Source: Halomonas sp. 7T (lineage in GTDB: Bacteria; Pseudomonadota; Gammaproteobacteria; Pseudomonadales; Halomonadaceae). Taken from it: DNA of 64,000 nucleotides. The stretch's first letter is position 1, and each line of letters starts with the position of its first letter. The notes below the pieces were generated by a model, which worked only from the letters and a program-made list of their open reading frames with translations, was not told where the DNA came from and made no database searches. The position numbers and the translations under genes were made by a program. The DNA lies in assembly GCF_025643255.1 (NCBI RefSeq), contig NZ_CP087112.1, positions 1,426,001 through 1,490,000 of the forward strand, read 5' to 3'. Positions 37,415 to 48,353 of this stretch are shown piece by piece.

Positions 37415-38032
37415 TCAGGATGTTGGGCGCTTATCCAGCACTGCATCAATCAAGCCATACTCTTTGGCTTTATGAGCACTCATAAAGTTGTCCCGATCGG
37501 TATCGCGAGCAACTGCTTCAAGCTCCTGACCTGTGTGATGCGCCAGAATCTGATTGAGTTTTTCGCGGATTCCCAATATTTCACGGGTGTGAATTTCAAT
37601 ATCTGACGCTTGCCCCTGATAACCGCCCAACGGCTGATGAATCATTACCCGAGAGTTGGGCAAGCAATAACGCTTACCGGCCGCACCAGCTGTTAATAGC
37701 AGCGCACCCATACTGGCGGCTTGGCCAATACATACGGTAGAAACATCAGGCTTGATAAACTGCATGGTATCGTAAATTGACATACCCGCCGTTACTGAGC
37801 CGCCTGGCGAGTTGATATAGAGATGAATATCTTTATCAGGATTCTCTGACTCAAGAAACAGCAGCTGAGCCACAACTAAATTCGCCATGTAGTCTTCAAC
37901 TGGGCCTACCAGGAAGATGACACGCTCTTTTAGCAGACGTGAATAAATATCGTAGGCCCTTTCCCCTTTGGCGCTCTGCTCAACCACCATGGGCACTAAA
38001 CCGCCGGCGTTTTGAATATCAAACTCACTCAT
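37415..38032 (-). CDS. clpP: ATP-dependent Clp protease proteolytic subunit ClpP
   Basis: A 205-residue serine peptidase. The catalytic triad is Ser107 in GQAASMGA, His132 in MIHQP and Asp181 in DTDRDNF. The N-terminal [20 protein letters not shown] is the usual processed and pore-forming region. It forms the tetradecameric chamber that works with ClpX, encoded next. AAGGAA precedes the ATG. Spacing to tig (65 bases) and clpX (74 bases) suggests partly independent expression within the tig-clpP-clpX cluster. Confidence 0.98.
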   Translation of the reverse strand: MSEFDIQNAGGLVPMVVEQSAKGERAYDIYSRLLKERVIFLVGPVEDYMANLVVAQLLFLESENPDKDIHLYINSPGGSVTAGMSIYDTMQFIKPDVSTVCIGQAASMGALLLTAGAAGKRYCLPNSRVMIHQPLGGYQGQASDIEIHTREILGIREKLNQILAHHTGQELEAVARDTDRDNFMSAHKAKEYGLIDAVLDKRPTS

Positions 38033-38063
38033 TCGGGTGATTCCTTGCGTCCGGTAAGGGAAA

Positions 38064-38086
38064 GGCGCATCGCAAAGGGATGCGCC
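38064..38086 (-). terminator. Hairpin between tig and clpP
   Basis: GGCGCATC and GATGCGCC form a perfect eight-base stem, followed on the minus strand by TTTCCCTT. It may act as a partial terminator or attenuator after tig. Confidence 0.5.
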
Positions 38087-38097
38087 ACGCGACGACG

Positions 38098-39450
38098 TTA
38101 GGCGTTAGCCTGTTCGCCCTCTTCGACATTTTCATCCTGCTCAGCCTGCTGCTGAGCGGCTGCCAATGCTTGCTGGTAAGACATTTCAACGTCTTTAACG
38201 TTTGCCTGCTCAAGCAGCTTCTCTACCGCTTTCTCTTCTAGAATGGCAGATTTGACCTGGGTTTTTAGCTGCTCATTACCCATGTAGTAGCTAACTACTT
38301 CTGATGGGTCCTGATACTGCTCTGCCAGCTCTTCAACCTTAGCCTTGATGGCGTCGTCGTCAGCATCCAGCTCGTTGGCCTTAATAACTTCAGCCAACAG
38401 CAGGCCTACTTGAACACGGCCTTTGGCTTGCTCTTCAAACAGTTCGTTAGGCAACTGGCTAACATCAAAATCTTCACCTAGACCAAACTGCTGAGCAGCC
38501 TGACGTTTCATGCCATCTGTTTCTTGCTGAACCAGTGCACTGGGTACTGGTATTTCATTCGCGTTTTTCAACGCATCCAGAACCTGCTGCTTAACGCGAT
38601 TGTCGATCGCCTGAGCCGCTTCGCGGGTCATGTTTTTCTTAATTTCTGCACGGAACTGGGCTTCATCACCACCTTCCACGCCAAAACGCTCAATGAAGGC
38701 AGCATCAACGTCAGGCAGCTTCTGGGTGCTAACCTTGTGGACGGTGACGTTGAACGTCGCTTCTTTACCGGCCAGGTGCTCGGCTTGATAGTCATCGGGG
38801 AAGGTAACGCTGATAGTTTTTTCTTCACCCGCTTTAGCGCCGATCAACTGCTCTTCAAAGCCAGGGATAAAGCTGTTAGAGCCAATAACGAGTGCATGGC
38901 CTTCAGCGCTTCCACCTTCAAACGGCTCATCGCCCAGGAAGCCCTGGAAGTCGATAGTTACTTGATCGCCATCAGCAGCGGCAGCATCTACTTCTTCCCA
39001 CTCAGCGTTTTGCTTACGCAGGGTATCGATCATTTCGTCGACATCTGCATCGCTGACAGTTACCACAGGACGCTCAACGTCAGTACCTTCAATTGAAGAC
39101 AGCTCAATCTGCGGATAAACCTCCATCAGGGCAACAAACTCAAGGTCTTGACCTGCTTGGTTAACCTTAGGCTCAATTTGCGGGAAGCCCGCAGGATTGA
39201 GGCCCTCTTCAGTAATGGCGCGAACATAGCGCTCACGCATTACTTCGCCAACCACTTCATTACGTACACTATCGCCATAGCGCTGACGAACTACTGCCAT
39301 CGGCACCCGGCCTTGGCGAAAACCATTCAAGCGAACGTTTTTCGCAGTGTCTTTCAAGCGAGCGCTGACGGCCTCATCGATTTCTGAAGCCGGCACTTGG
39401 ATGGTGATACGGCGTTCGATCTGGGAGGTCGTCTCGACGGAAACTTGCAT
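38098..39450 (-). CDS. tig: Trigger factor
   Basis: A 450-residue ribosome-bound chaperone. The ribosome-binding motif GFRQGRVP is at about 44-51; the FKBP-type isomerase domain spans about 150-245 ([36 protein letters not shown]); a helical C-terminal domain follows, ending in a Gln/Glu-rich tail. It shields nascent chains at the exit tunnel. AGAGGAC precedes the ATG. It heads the tig-clpP-clpX-lon-hupB-ppiD cluster devoted to folding and degradation. Confidence 0.97.
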   Translation of the reverse strand: MQVSVETTSQIERRITIQVPASEIDEAVSARLKDTAKNVRLNGFRQGRVPMAVVRQRYGDSVRNEVVGEVMRERYVRAITEEGLNPAGFPQIEPKVNQAGQDLEFVALMEVYPQIELSSIEGTDVERPVVTVSDADVDEMIDTLRKQNAEWEEVDAAAADGDQVTIDFQGFLGDEPFEGGSAEGHALVIGSNSFIPGFEEQLIGAKAGEEKTISVTFPDDYQAEHLAGKEATFNVTVHKVSTQKLPDVDAAFIERFGVEGGDEAQFRAEIKKNMTREAAQAIDNRVKQQVLDALKNANEIPVPSALVQQETDGMKRQAAQQFGLGEDFDVSQLPNELFEEQAKGRVQVGLLLAEVIKANELDADDDAIKAKVEELAEQYQDPSEVVSYYMGNEQLKTQVKSAILEEKAVEKLLEQANVKDVEMSYQQALAAAQQQAEQDENVEEGEQANA

Positions 39451-39685
39451 GAATTGTCCTCTAGCGGCTGGGCGTTGTGTTGATTACGTATAATAAGTTC
39501 AAGGGGCAATTTTAAGAACCCTAGCGCATGGTGGCAAGCGCCATGCTCGCAAGATGGGGGTCAGAAGCATCAAATACAAGGGAATAGCCATTAATTACCG
39601 CGTTCAAAACGCTATTTTGCGCAAAAACACTGCGCCACTGGCGAAAAAGCGGGCTGCTACTGACCCACTGCACCCTTCTACTGTT

Positions 39686-40057
39686 TCACTCTTCACTTCT
39701 CGTCCACCATAAACTGACGGCGTGTAGTAACAGCCCTGCGGTGGCGGCATGTGAAATAAACACCTGCCAGCTGATCCAATCAGTGAATAACAAATGCCAC
39801 CCGCCCATCACAACGAGTCCGGCAACCATCATCGCGGCTAACCGCTTTAAAAATGATGGCAACGTTTGGCGCGCAGCAGCAGAAAGCATCCTCCACTGTA
39901 ACACGGCAGCACTCGCAACAAAGACCAAGGCAATTAGAAGTAGTGTTTGACGCGTCTCATGTCCCCCTGCCATATAACGTGGTAACGCCGACAACATGAC
40001 CACACATAGACCTATTGCCACGCTAACGCGCTCAGGAGAATAAGGTATCCGCTGCAT
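39686..40057 (-). CDS. Small inner-membrane protein of unknown function
   Basis: A 123-residue hydrophobic protein with about four predicted membrane segments (around 10-27, 38-55, 70-88, 95-115) and a short charged C-terminus WWTRSEE. I do not recognise a family. It begins 2 bases after the flavodoxin stop on the same strand with AGGTTG ahead of its ATG, so the two genes are probably co-transcribed and perhaps functionally linked. The 235 bases between its stop and tig contain the tig promoter region and nothing else I can support. Confidence 0.7.
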   Translation of the reverse strand: MQRIPYSPERVSVAIGLCVVMLSALPRYMAGGHETRQTLLLIALVFVASAAVLQWRMLSAAARQTLPSFLKRLAAMMVAGLVVMGGWHLLFTDWISWQVFISHAATAGLLLHAVSLWWTRSEE

Positions 40058-40059
40058 GT

Positions 40060-40521
40060 TTAGGCAACCTTTAGCTGCTGGGATTCAATCCACTCTTCCA
40101 CCCAGGGTAATGCTGCATCGTCTGCCATGAACGTCTCCATTGCATCCACCTCCAGCCGCTCACCCAGACGAGTCGCCCCATGATCATCTAACAAAGCATC
40201 AAGAGCCCTGCCAGCACCGCAAAAGGTTTCACCATAGGAGCTATCCCCTAACGCAATAAGGCCGTAGCGCAAGGTTGTTAAAGAAGGGCTCTGGTCACGC
40301 AATGAACGGACAAACGGCACAAAACTACCAGGGAAATCACCACTGCCTGTTGTAGAGACACAGAATAACGTAATCCCATCATGGCTGGTCACGTCATTTA
40401 AACTGGGCTGCTCTATAATATCGACACTGTAGCCCGCCTGCTCGAACAGTGGCTTTACCTGCTCGGCGACATCCAATGCGCCACCATACATGGTTCCCAC
40501 TAAGATATTTAGCTTAGGCAT
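40060..40521 (-). CDS. Flavodoxin-domain protein, MioC-like
   Basis: A 153-residue single-domain flavodoxin-like protein. The FMN phosphate loop is VGTMYGGALD (about 8-17), and the second and third flavin loops are VSTTGSGDFPGSF and ALGDSSYGETFCGAG. The GGAL loop and overall length are close to MioC-type flavodoxins that support biotin synthesis in E. coli. GGGGAG precedes two adjacent ATG codons; 40521 has the better spacing. It probably carries electrons in the cytoplasm. Its partner is unknown; the neighbouring membrane protein is the only linked candidate. Confidence 0.85.
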   Translation of the reverse strand: MPKLNILVGTMYGGALDVAEQVKPLFEQAGYSVDIIEQPSLNDVTSHDGITLFCVSTTGSGDFPGSFVPFVRSLRDQSPSLTTLRYGLIALGDSSYGETFCGAGRALDALLDDHGATRLGERLEVDAMETFMADDAALPWVEEWIESQQLKVA

Positions 40522-40666
40522 CATCGCACTCCCCTGTAAAAGTGTCGCACTGCGCTTTGTTCAGTCGACAAATACCTGATGAATTTGCTCAAATATTAAC
40601 ACGTTTGGCAAAAACGACGCACGCCTCTACTTTTTCCCCCTTACCCCTACCCAACAAGGAGCTCTC

Positions 40667-40873
40667 ATGCAGCAAACCTTTGAGTCTTGGATAACGCCGA
40701 TCATGGTTGGCGGTTTAATTATCTTTATGTGTTTTATTATTTGGGATCTTGCCAAAAAATCGAACGCCGGCAAATTTGGCACCATCATGCTCTTTGTAGT
40801 GCTGGGTGCCGGCATGCTGGGCTACATCCTCAAGGTTATCATCACGTGGCTAATAGAAGGACGGGGGGTCTGA
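40667..40873 (+). CDS. DUF2788 family small membrane protein
   Basis: A 68-residue protein with two membrane segments (about 10-28 and 38-58) around a short basic loop (DLAKKSNAGKFG). This fits the uncharacterised DUF2788 family found in gammaproteobacteria. AAGGAG lies 6 bases before the ATG. It stands alone, divergent from the flavodoxin gene and ended by a clear terminator, so it is probably its own transcription unit. No function is known to me. Confidence 0.82.
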   Translation: MQQTFESWITPIMVGGLIIFMCFIIWDLAKKSNAGKFGTIMLFVVLGAGMLGYILKVIITWLIEGRGV

Positions 40874-40934
40874 CCCCTGCACACGACGGCATCCCCACTG
40901 TCAGCCCTGAAACGGGCAGCTATCCATTAGATAT

Positions 40935-40964
40935 AAAAAAGGAGCGCCCTAAGGCACTCCTTTT
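40935..40964. terminator. Bidirectional terminator after the DUF2788 gene
   Basis: AAAAGGAGCGCC pairs with GGCACTCCTTTT with one mismatch, and A and T runs flank the stem. It separates the DUF2788 gene from the convergent ihfA gene. Confidence 0.75.
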
Positions 40965-41032
40965 CATATCTCTTATATTGAATGCTTTCGCCACTAATAC
41001 CCATAGCGTGTTGGTAGCAAACTACTCAGAGA

Positions 41033-41332
41033 CTATAAGGTACTGGTATGATGCTCGACTTGCTGCTTCAGCTTTTGCCCAGGGCGAAACGTCACAACGC
41101 GACGCGCAGAGATCGGTATTTCCTCTCCCGTCTTAGGATTACGCCCAGGGCGCTCGCGCTTATCACGCAAGTCAAAATTACCAAATCCTGATAGCTTTAC
41201 CTGCTCGTTTTCTCGCAAACAGGCACGGATCTCTTCAAAAAAAGCTTCCACCATCGCTTTTGCTTCTCGCTTAGACAGCGCCAGCTCCGTGTGTAAATGC
41301 TCCGCTAGCTCTGCTTTGGTCAACGCACCCAT
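41033..41332 (-). CDS. ihfA: Integration host factor alpha subunit
   Basis: A 99-residue IHF alpha subunit. It begins [29 protein letters not shown], and the DNA-intercalating arm contains [20 protein letters not shown], typical of IHF alpha rather than HU. AAGGAGGAG precedes the ATG. With IHF beta (not in this window) it bends DNA sharply at specific sites. It follows pheT by 67 bases on the same strand, the conserved pheST-ihfA arrangement. Confidence 0.97.
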   Translation of the reverse strand: MGALTKAELAEHLHTELALSKREAKAMVEAFFEEIRACLRENEQVKLSGFGNFDLRDKRERPGRNPKTGEEIPISARRVVTFRPGQKLKQQVEHHTSTL

Positions 41333-41399
41333 AAGGCTCCTCCTTGTAGCAAACGCATTGCCAAGAACGTGATACGCGCCGCGTCATGGCATGTACTGG

Positions 41400-43781
41400 T
41401 TAGCCGCGCAGTTCAGCATCCAATTTGACACGCACTTGTGTCACGATGGAATCGACCAACTGATTGATTTCTTCATCGTTTAGCGTGCGCGATGGATGCT
41501 GCCAGGTCAAGCCTAGCGCAATACTCTTAAACCCATCGGCAACTCCTTTACCAGCATAGACATCAAATAGCTTTATGTCTTTTAAGTAATCACCTGCCTC
41601 AGTTTGCGCACAATCCAGTAGGGCTTGGACAGGTACTTCATTAGCTAGGATAAAGGCTAAATCACGCCGCACCTCTGGGTAGCGTGATAACGGTTCAAAC
41701 GCAGGAATACGACCTTCACTAAGGGCATCAAGACGAACTTCAAAGAGCACGGCATCAACTTTTAACCCCAGTTTTGCTCTCACCTGTGGGTGAAGCGTAC
41801 CAATCCAACCAGCGGGTTCGCCATTGTGCAGCAGTTGAGCACTTTGCCCTGGATGTAGCGCAGGGTGCGCTGCTGGTTCAAAACGCCAGGCGTCCTGATG
41901 ACCACCCAGCGCTAGCAAACTTTCCAGATCACCTTTTAAATCGTAAAAATCTACCGCGGACTTAGCGCAACTCCAACCTTCAGCTTCACGAGAACCACAC
42001 ACTAACGCCCCCATCATGGGCACTTGCGAGAGGTTATCCAGCTGACCATTGAACACTAAGCCAGTTTCAAACAAACGCACACGCGTCTGTTGACGGTTAA
42101 GATTATGCTCCAACGCACGTACCAGCCCAGGAAAGAGGCTGGCGCGCATCACCGACAAATCCGATGAAATTGGGTTGGCCAACACAGGGGAAACCGCATC
42201 AGGCAACATTGCCGCCTGTAGCTCAGGTGCGACAAAGCTATAAGTCACCGCTTCCTGAAAACCGCGCGCCACCATTTGATTACGAAGTTGCCGTTGCGTC
42301 AGCATAGATTCGTTGGCGGGCCGTAGCGCTAACCGCGCCGCAGGCCGACGCACAGGCAAATTATTGTAGCCATGAATACGTGCAATCTCTTCAATGAGAT
42401 CCTCTTCAATAGCTAAGTCAAACCGCCAACTGGGGGCCGTCACCGACCAGCCTTCAGCCTGTTTATCTACTGCCAACCCCAGACGCTGGAGAATGTCGGT
42501 CACATCTTCGACAGCCAGCCGTTTTGACAGCGCGCTTTCCAACCGGCTTTCACGCAGAAAAATAGCGCGGGATGTCGGCATATGTGCACTGCTAACCGCC
42601 TGTGTAACCGGGCCTGCCTGCCCACCGCAAATGTCGATTAACAGCTGCGTAGCACGCTCAATGGCCACACCAGCAAGCTCAGGATCTACACCACGCTCAA
42701 AACGGTGCGAGGCATCGGTATGCATGCCATAAGAGCGTGCTTTGCCTGCAATCGCCAACGGCGTGAAATACGCCGACTCCAGGAAGATGGTCTGAGTGGA
42801 TTCGCTGACACCGGAATTCTCCCCACCCATAATACCTGCCATTGCCAATGGACCGCGATCATCCGCAATCACCAGCGTTTCAGGTCTCAATGCGATGTTC
42901 TGACCATCCAATAACGTTAGCCGCTCGCCTTCATGGGCTAAGCGCACCGTGATGCCACCTTGCAAATTATCGCGATCAAACGCGTGCAACGGCTGGCCAA
43001 GCTCCAACATAACGTAATTAGTGACATCCACGATGGGATCAATAGAGCGAACGCCACTACGTCGCAAACGCTCAACCATCCAAAGCGGTGTCTCAACGGT
43101 AACGTCTACCCCTTTAATAATTCGCCCTGCATAGCGAGGGCACTGCTCTGGAGCGTCAATATTAATAGGGAAAGTATCATCAACACTAGCTGCTACCGGT
43201 TGAATAGCGGGCCCGCTCACCGGCAAGCGATTTAGTACGCCAACTTCTCTGGAGAGCCCCTTGATACTCAGACAGTCGCCACGGTTAGGGGTCAGGTCAA
43301 CCTCAATGGTCATATCATCGAGCTGCATGTACTCTCGGAAATCGCCACCCACTGGCGCCGAAGCTGGTAGGACCAGGATACCGGGCGACACCTCCTCCTC
43401 TAACCCTAACTCAGACGCCGAACAGATCATGCCTCGCGACTCAACGCCGCGTAGCTTGGCCTTTTTAATCTTAAAGTCCCCGGGCAGCACACCCCCTACT
43501 TGAGCAAAGGGAATTTTCTGTCCTACATCAACATTAGGTGCTCCGCATACCACCTGAACGGGCTCGCCTGTTCCATCGTTGACTGTGCAGACGTTAAGCT
43601 TATCAGCATCAGGGTGCTTCTCTTTCGTGAGCACCTCCGCCACCACAACGCCACTGAAAGCTGACGCGACTGGCGCAACAGCATCCACTTCCAAGCCCGC
43701 CATGGTGATTTGGTCGGCGATCGCTTGTGCATTGAGCTGCGGAGATACCCATTCACGCAGCCACTTTTCTGAAAATTTCAT
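41400..43781 (-). CDS. pheT: Phenylalanyl-tRNA synthetase beta subunit
   Basis: A 793-residue beta subunit with the tRNA-binding (EMAP-like) domain at about 40-150, B3/B4 editing domain (about 210-385), B5 domain (about 400-470), and C-terminal ferredoxin-fold anticodon-binding domain (SRYPEVRRDLAFIL onward, about 700-793). Together with PheS it forms the tetramer that charges tRNA-Phe. CAGGAG precedes the ATG. It starts 26 bases after pheS. Length equals that of E. coli PheT (795). Confidence 0.97.
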   Translation of the reverse strand: MKFSEKWLREWVSPQLNAQAIADQITMAGLEVDAVAPVASAFSGVVVAEVLTKEKHPDADKLNVCTVNDGTGEPVQVVCGAPNVDVGQKIPFAQVGGVLPGDFKIKKAKLRGVESRGMICSASELGLEEEVSPGILVLPASAPVGGDFREYMQLDDMTIEVDLTPNRGDCLSIKGLSREVGVLNRLPVSGPAIQPVAASVDDTFPINIDAPEQCPRYAGRIIKGVDVTVETPLWMVERLRRSGVRSIDPIVDVTNYVMLELGQPLHAFDRDNLQGGITVRLAHEGERLTLLDGQNIALRPETLVIADDRGPLAMAGIMGGENSGVSESTQTIFLESAYFTPLAIAGKARSYGMHTDASHRFERGVDPELAGVAIERATQLLIDICGGQAGPVTQAVSSAHMPTSRAIFLRESRLESALSKRLAVEDVTDILQRLGLAVDKQAEGWSVTAPSWRFDLAIEEDLIEEIARIHGYNNLPVRRPAARLALRPANESMLTQRQLRNQMVARGFQEAVTYSFVAPELQAAMLPDAVSPVLANPISSDLSVMRASLFPGLVRALEHNLNRQQTRVRLFETGLVFNGQLDNLSQVPMMGALVCGSREAEGWSCAKSAVDFYDLKGDLESLLALGGHQDAWRFEPAAHPALHPGQSAQLLHNGEPAGWIGTLHPQVRAKLGLKVDAVLFEVRLDALSEGRIPAFEPLSRYPEVRRDLAFILANEVPVQALLDCAQTEAGDYLKDIKLFDVYAGKGVADGFKSIALGLTWQHPSRTLNDEEINQLVDSIVTQVRVKLDAELRG

Positions 43782-43807
43782 GTTCGCTCCTGTCTTTGGC
43801 GGCGGCG

Positions 43808-44842
<1,035 letters not shown>

Positions 44843-44886
44843 TTAAGCGGTTTCCATCCAAAGATGGTGTGGCATAGGGAGGTGAC

Positions 44887-44924
44887 AAAAAAACAGGGGA
44901 AGAGCGGCTGCTCTTCCCCTGTTT
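44887..44924 (-). terminator. Strong terminator/possible attenuator between rplT and pheS
   Basis: A perfect 15-base stem, AAACAGGGGAAGAGC / GCTCTTCCCCTGTTT, with a four-base loop, followed on the minus strand by seven T residues. It stands 60 bases before pheS. In E. coli pheST is controlled by attenuation; here I see no phenylalanine-rich leader peptide. Confidence 0.88.
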
Positions 44925-44983
44925 GGGTCACACTGAAATGACCTCGGGCATTTCACACTGATCTAAATCAGCGCAAAAAAGCC

Positions 44984-45337
44984 TTATTGGGCAGCCTTGG
45001 CTTTTTCCACGATGGCAGCGAAAGCTGCTTTTTCGTGTACCGCCAAATCGGCCAATACTTTACGGTCGATTTCAATACCGGCTTTTTTGAGGCCACCAAC
45101 AAAACGGCTGTAAGACATACCGTTAATGCGCGCACCAGCGTTAATACGCTGGATCCACAGCGCACGGAACTGGCGCTTACGGTTACGGCGGTCACGGTAA
45201 GCATACTGACCGGCTTTGATAACAGCCTGCTTGGCTACGCGGAAAACACGCGAACGGGCACCGTAGTAACCTTTGGCCTGTTTCAGTACTTTTTTATGGC
45301 GACGACGGGCAACTACGCCACGCTTAACACGGGTCAT
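44984..45337 (-). CDS. rplT: 50S ribosomal protein L20
   Basis: A 117-residue L20, starting [29 protein letters not shown] in the usual basic N-terminal extension. It binds 23S rRNA early in 50S assembly and in E. coli represses translation of its own operon. CAGGAG precedes the ATG. It follows rpmI by 57 bases in the thrS-infC-rpmI-rplT operon and is followed by a strong terminator. Confidence 0.98.
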   Translation of the reverse strand: MTRVKRGVVARRRHKKVLKQAKGYYGARSRVFRVAKQAVIKAGQYAYRDRRNRKRQFRALWIQRINAGARINGMSYSRFVGGLKKAGIEIDRKVLADLAVHEKAAFAAIVEKAKAAQ

Positions 45338-45394
45338 AACACACTCCTGACATTAAGTCTGAGGCAATATGCGCTCAGATAAGATAATTCGACC

Positions 45395-45589
45395 TTACAG
45401 ATTCGGCAGCATGCGCTGAATCAGCGCTTTATCAGCAGCATGAATCTGCTTCATTCCGCGCAGCTGACGCTTACGCTTGGTCGATTTCTTGGTCAAGATG
45501 TGGCTACGGAAAGACTGCTTGTGCTTGAAGCCATTAGCGGTCTTTTTAAAGCGCTTAGCAGCGCCGCTGTTGCTTTTGATTTTCGGCAT
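45395..45589 (-). CDS. rpmI: 50S ribosomal protein L35
   Basis: A 64-residue very basic L35, beginning [19 protein letters not shown] after the initiator methionine. I chose ATG 45589; a longer upstream reading to 45646 adds 19 residues foreign to L35. GGAG lies before the ATG. It belongs between infC and rplT, as in most bacteria. In E. coli L20 binding near this start represses both rpmI and rplT. Confidence 0.97.
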   Translation of the reverse strand: MPKIKSNSGAAKRFKKTANGFKHKQSFRSHILTKKSTKRKRQLRGMKQIHAADKALIQRMLPNL

Positions 45590-45670
45590 GAGAGAACTCC
45601 GCTCGATATTTTTTAGAAAACCCAGGGCCGACCAGCGTCTAGACACTGGCCCGTTAGCTTCGCCGTTGGA

Positions 45671-46210
45671 TCACTTCTTTTTCGGGGCAATAATCATGAT
45701 CATCTGGCGGCCTTCCATTTTCGGGAAGGACTCAACCGCTCCGATCTCTTCCAGGTCTGCCGCGATCCGTTCCATTAGCTTTCGGCCAATGTCCTGGTGC
45801 GCCATTTCACGACCACGGAAGCGCAATGTAACTTTGCCCTTGTCACCACCTTCTAAAAAGCGGGTCAGGTTTTTAAGCTTAACCTGGTAATCGCCTTCGT
45901 CGGTGCCAGGACGGAATTTAACTTCCTTCACCTGGATTTGCTTCTGCTTTTTCTTTTGAGCCGCTTTTTGCTTCTTCGTCTCAAAAACAAATTTGCCATA
46001 ATCCATAATCTTACAAACGATAGGATCGGCATTCGAAATTTGCACGAGATCTAAACCGGCAGCTTCTGCACGCTCAAGAGCTTCGGTGGTGGGCACAACA
46101 CCCAACTGCTCACCTTCAGCATCAATTAGACGCACTTCTTCTTCGGTAATTCGCTCGTTCATTGGTGGGCGTTTGTCTTGTGGACGCCCGCGCTGATTGC
46201 TTCGCTTGAT
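45671..46210 (-). CDS. infC: Translation initiation factor IF-3, with a non-canonical ATC start
   Basis: IF-3 with N domain (residues about 1-85), a lysine-rich linker ([18 protein letters not shown]) and C domain ending [10 protein letters not shown]. The first ATG in frame (46162) would cut the protein to 163 residues. Sixteen codons upstream, ATC at 46210 follows AAGGAG at good spacing and adds [16 protein letters not shown], closely matching the Pseudomonas IF-3 start (IKR...QDKR). I therefore call 179 residues from ATC. E. coli infC begins with AUU, and this rare start lets IF-3 repress its own translation. The Shine-Dalgarno overlaps the thrS stop codon. Confidence 0.93.
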   Translation of the reverse strand: MKRSNQRGRPQDKRPPMNERITEEEVRLIDAEGEQLGVVPTTEALERAEAAGLDLVQISNADPIVCKIMDYGKFVFETKKQKAAQKKKQKQIQVKEVKFRPGTDEGDYQVKLKNLTRFLEGGDKGKVTLRFRGREMAHQDIGRKLMERIAADLEEIGAVESFPKMEGRQMIMIIAPKKK

Positions 46211-46222
46211 CGCTCCGTCTCC

Positions 46223-48145
46223 TTAGGCAATTGACGATGTCGCCAGGGCTGCTCGCTCGTCACTAAAACGCTTGATGAACTCATCAATTGTCATAGTGCC
46301 GAGATTTTCGCCGCTGCGAGTACGCACGGCCACTGAGTCAGCTTCTACTTCCTTATCTCCCACCACAAGGAGATAGGGAACTTTCTGTAACGTATGCTCA
46401 CGGATTTTAAAGCCGATCTTCTCGTTCCTCAAGTCCGCCTTGACCCGTAAGCCATGTTTTTGCAGTCGATGCTCTAATTTGAGCGCATAATCACGCTGCG
46501 CATCCGTAATTGTCATCAAAACTGCTTGCTGAGGCGCCAGCCAAAGTGGCATCGCACCCGCATAGTGCTCTATTAGGATACCTAAGAAACGCTCAAAGGA
46601 TCCTAAAATTGCGCGGTGAAGCATTACAGGAGTTTTTCGCGTGCCGTCTTCATCGACGTATTGCGCTCCCAAACGCCCTGGCAAATTAAAATCTAGCTGA
46701 AGAGTACCACATTGCCAAACACGATTCAGACAATCACGTAAGGCAAATTCAATTTTAGGCCCATAAAAAGCGCCTTCGCCGGGTTGTAGCTCCCATTTGA
46801 GGCCTGTTGCATTGAGGGCAGCTTCAAGACCCTGCTCTGCGCGATCCCACATCTCGGCTTCGCCTAGGAAATCTTCCGGACGCGTTGAAAGTTTAAGCTC
46901 AACTTCGTCAAAACCGAGTGTTTTATACACCTGCAGTGTCAGGGCGATAAACGCCTCTGCTTCTGCTTGGATTTGCCCTTCTGTGCAAAAAATGTGGGCA
47001 TCATCTTGAGTAAAACCACGCACGCGCATCAGACCATGCAGGGAACCAGAAGGTTCATTGCGATGACAGCTACCAAACTCCGCCAAACGCAGCGGTAAAT
47101 CCCGGTAGCTTTTTAGCCCTTGATTAAAAACTTGAACGTGGCAAGGGCAGTTCATTGGCTTAACCGCGTATTCGCGCTTTTCCGATTCCGTTGTGAACAT
47201 CAGCTCACTGTAATGCCCCCAGTGGCCGGACTTTTTCCATAAAGATAGGTCAACAACCTGGGGCGTCTTGATCTCTTGATAACCGTGCTCACGCTGAATC
47301 TTGCGCATGTAATCTTCTAACGCCTGGTACATTGTCCAGCCATTAGGGTGCCAAAACACCATCCCCGGTGCTTCTTCTTGCAGGTGAAACAAGTCCATTT
47401 TGCGCGCAAGCTTGCGGTGATCGCGCTTTTCAGCCTCTTCAAGCCGCTGCAAATAGGCTTTGAGCTGCTTTTTATCACCCCATGCAGTGCCATAAATACG
47501 GGTCAACATGGTGTTATTAGCATCACCACGCCAATACGCCCCTGCCAACTTAGTGAGCTTGAAAGCTTTTAAATGGCGAGTATTGGGCACGTGCGGGCCG
47601 CGGCACATGTCAATATACTCTTCGTGATGATAAAGCCGAATAGTCGCGCCTTCGGGAATATCACGCACAATTTCCTGCTTATAGGGCTCATCGCGATGCA
47701 AAAAAGCGAGCATTGCTTGGTCGCGATCAACGTATTCACGTACCACATCGTACTCATGCTCAATTAATGAGCGCATACGAGCTTCAATGGCTTCAAGATC
47801 ATCTGGAGTAACAGGTTGACCGAATTCAATATCGTAGTAGAAACCATCTTCAATCACTGGCCCTATTGCCATTTTGGCTTTAGGGTACATCTGCTTAACC
47901 GCATGCCCAATTAGGTGCGCACATGAGTGGCGAATGATTTCAAGCCCCTCAGGATCGCGGGCGGTAATAATTGCCACCTCCGCGTCTTGCTCAATTAAGT
48001 CAGCGGCATCAACCAATACACCGTCAATCTTGCCAGCTACACAGGCCTTGGCCAAACCAGGGCCAATGGATTCTGCAAGCTGCATAATAGAAAGCGATGT
48101 GTCGAACGTTCTTTGGCTGCCATCAGGCAGTGTCACAATGGGCAT
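46223..48145 (-). CDS. thrS: Threonyl-tRNA synthetase
   Basis: A 640-residue class II synthetase. It has the N-terminal TGS domain (1-62), the editing domain with [13 protein letters not shown] (zinc-type HxxxH) and SAD region, then the catalytic core (motif 2 near [23 protein letters not shown], motif 3 near [20 protein letters not shown]) and the anticodon-binding domain (about 540-640). It charges tRNA-Thr and edits serine. AAGGA precedes the ATG. It leads the operon with infC, rpmI and rplT. In E. coli ThrS represses its own translation through a tRNA-like leader; the 128-base leader here was not proven to fold so. Confidence 0.97.
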   Translation of the reverse strand: MPIVTLPDGSQRTFDTSLSIMQLAESIGPGLAKACVAGKIDGVLVDAADLIEQDAEVAIITARDPEGLEIIRHSCAHLIGHAVKQMYPKAKMAIGPVIEDGFYYDIEFGQPVTPDDLEAIEARMRSLIEHEYDVVREYVDRDQAMLAFLHRDEPYKQEIVRDIPEGATIRLYHHEEYIDMCRGPHVPNTRHLKAFKLTKLAGAYWRGDANNTMLTRIYGTAWGDKKQLKAYLQRLEEAEKRDHRKLARKMDLFHLQEEAPGMVFWHPNGWTMYQALEDYMRKIQREHGYQEIKTPQVVDLSLWKKSGHWGHYSELMFTTESEKREYAVKPMNCPCHVQVFNQGLKSYRDLPLRLAEFGSCHRNEPSGSLHGLMRVRGFTQDDAHIFCTEGQIQAEAEAFIALTLQVYKTLGFDEVELKLSTRPEDFLGEAEMWDRAEQGLEAALNATGLKWELQPGEGAFYGPKIEFALRDCLNRVWQCGTLQLDFNLPGRLGAQYVDEDGTRKTPVMLHRAILGSFERFLGILIEHYAGAMPLWLAPQQAVLMTITDAQRDYALKLEHRLQKHGLRVKADLRNEKIGFKIREHTLQKVPYLLVVGDKEVEADSVAVRTRSGENLGTMTIDEFIKRFSDERAALATSSIA

Positions 48146-48273
48146 TCAAATATTCCTTGAGCGCAGTGGTGATCCATACCAAGGATCACATTTCGCTATC
48201 AATGGGCGAGAGTTACAAACCTATCTTTAACGGGACGCTAGCCTATCAGAATTTAGTAAACCGTAAAATAAAA

Positions 48274-48295
48274 CGGGAGGCACTTAGGCCTCCCG
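48274..48295 (-). terminator. Terminator of the OmpA-like gene
   Basis: CGGGAGGC and GCCTCCCG form an eight-base stem with a six-base loop, followed on the minus strand by TTTTATTTTA. It stands 58 bases past the OmpA-like stop. Confidence 0.8.
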
Positions 48296-48353
48296 CTTCT
48301 TTATCTAATTAAGCAAGTTATCGCTACTAGCGATGTCGCTCAATCGAACAAGC

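Noticed and set aside
44910..44970. pheM-like leader peptide before pheS
   Set aside because: The only short ATG frame (MPEVISV) has no phenylalanine and no ribosome binding site.
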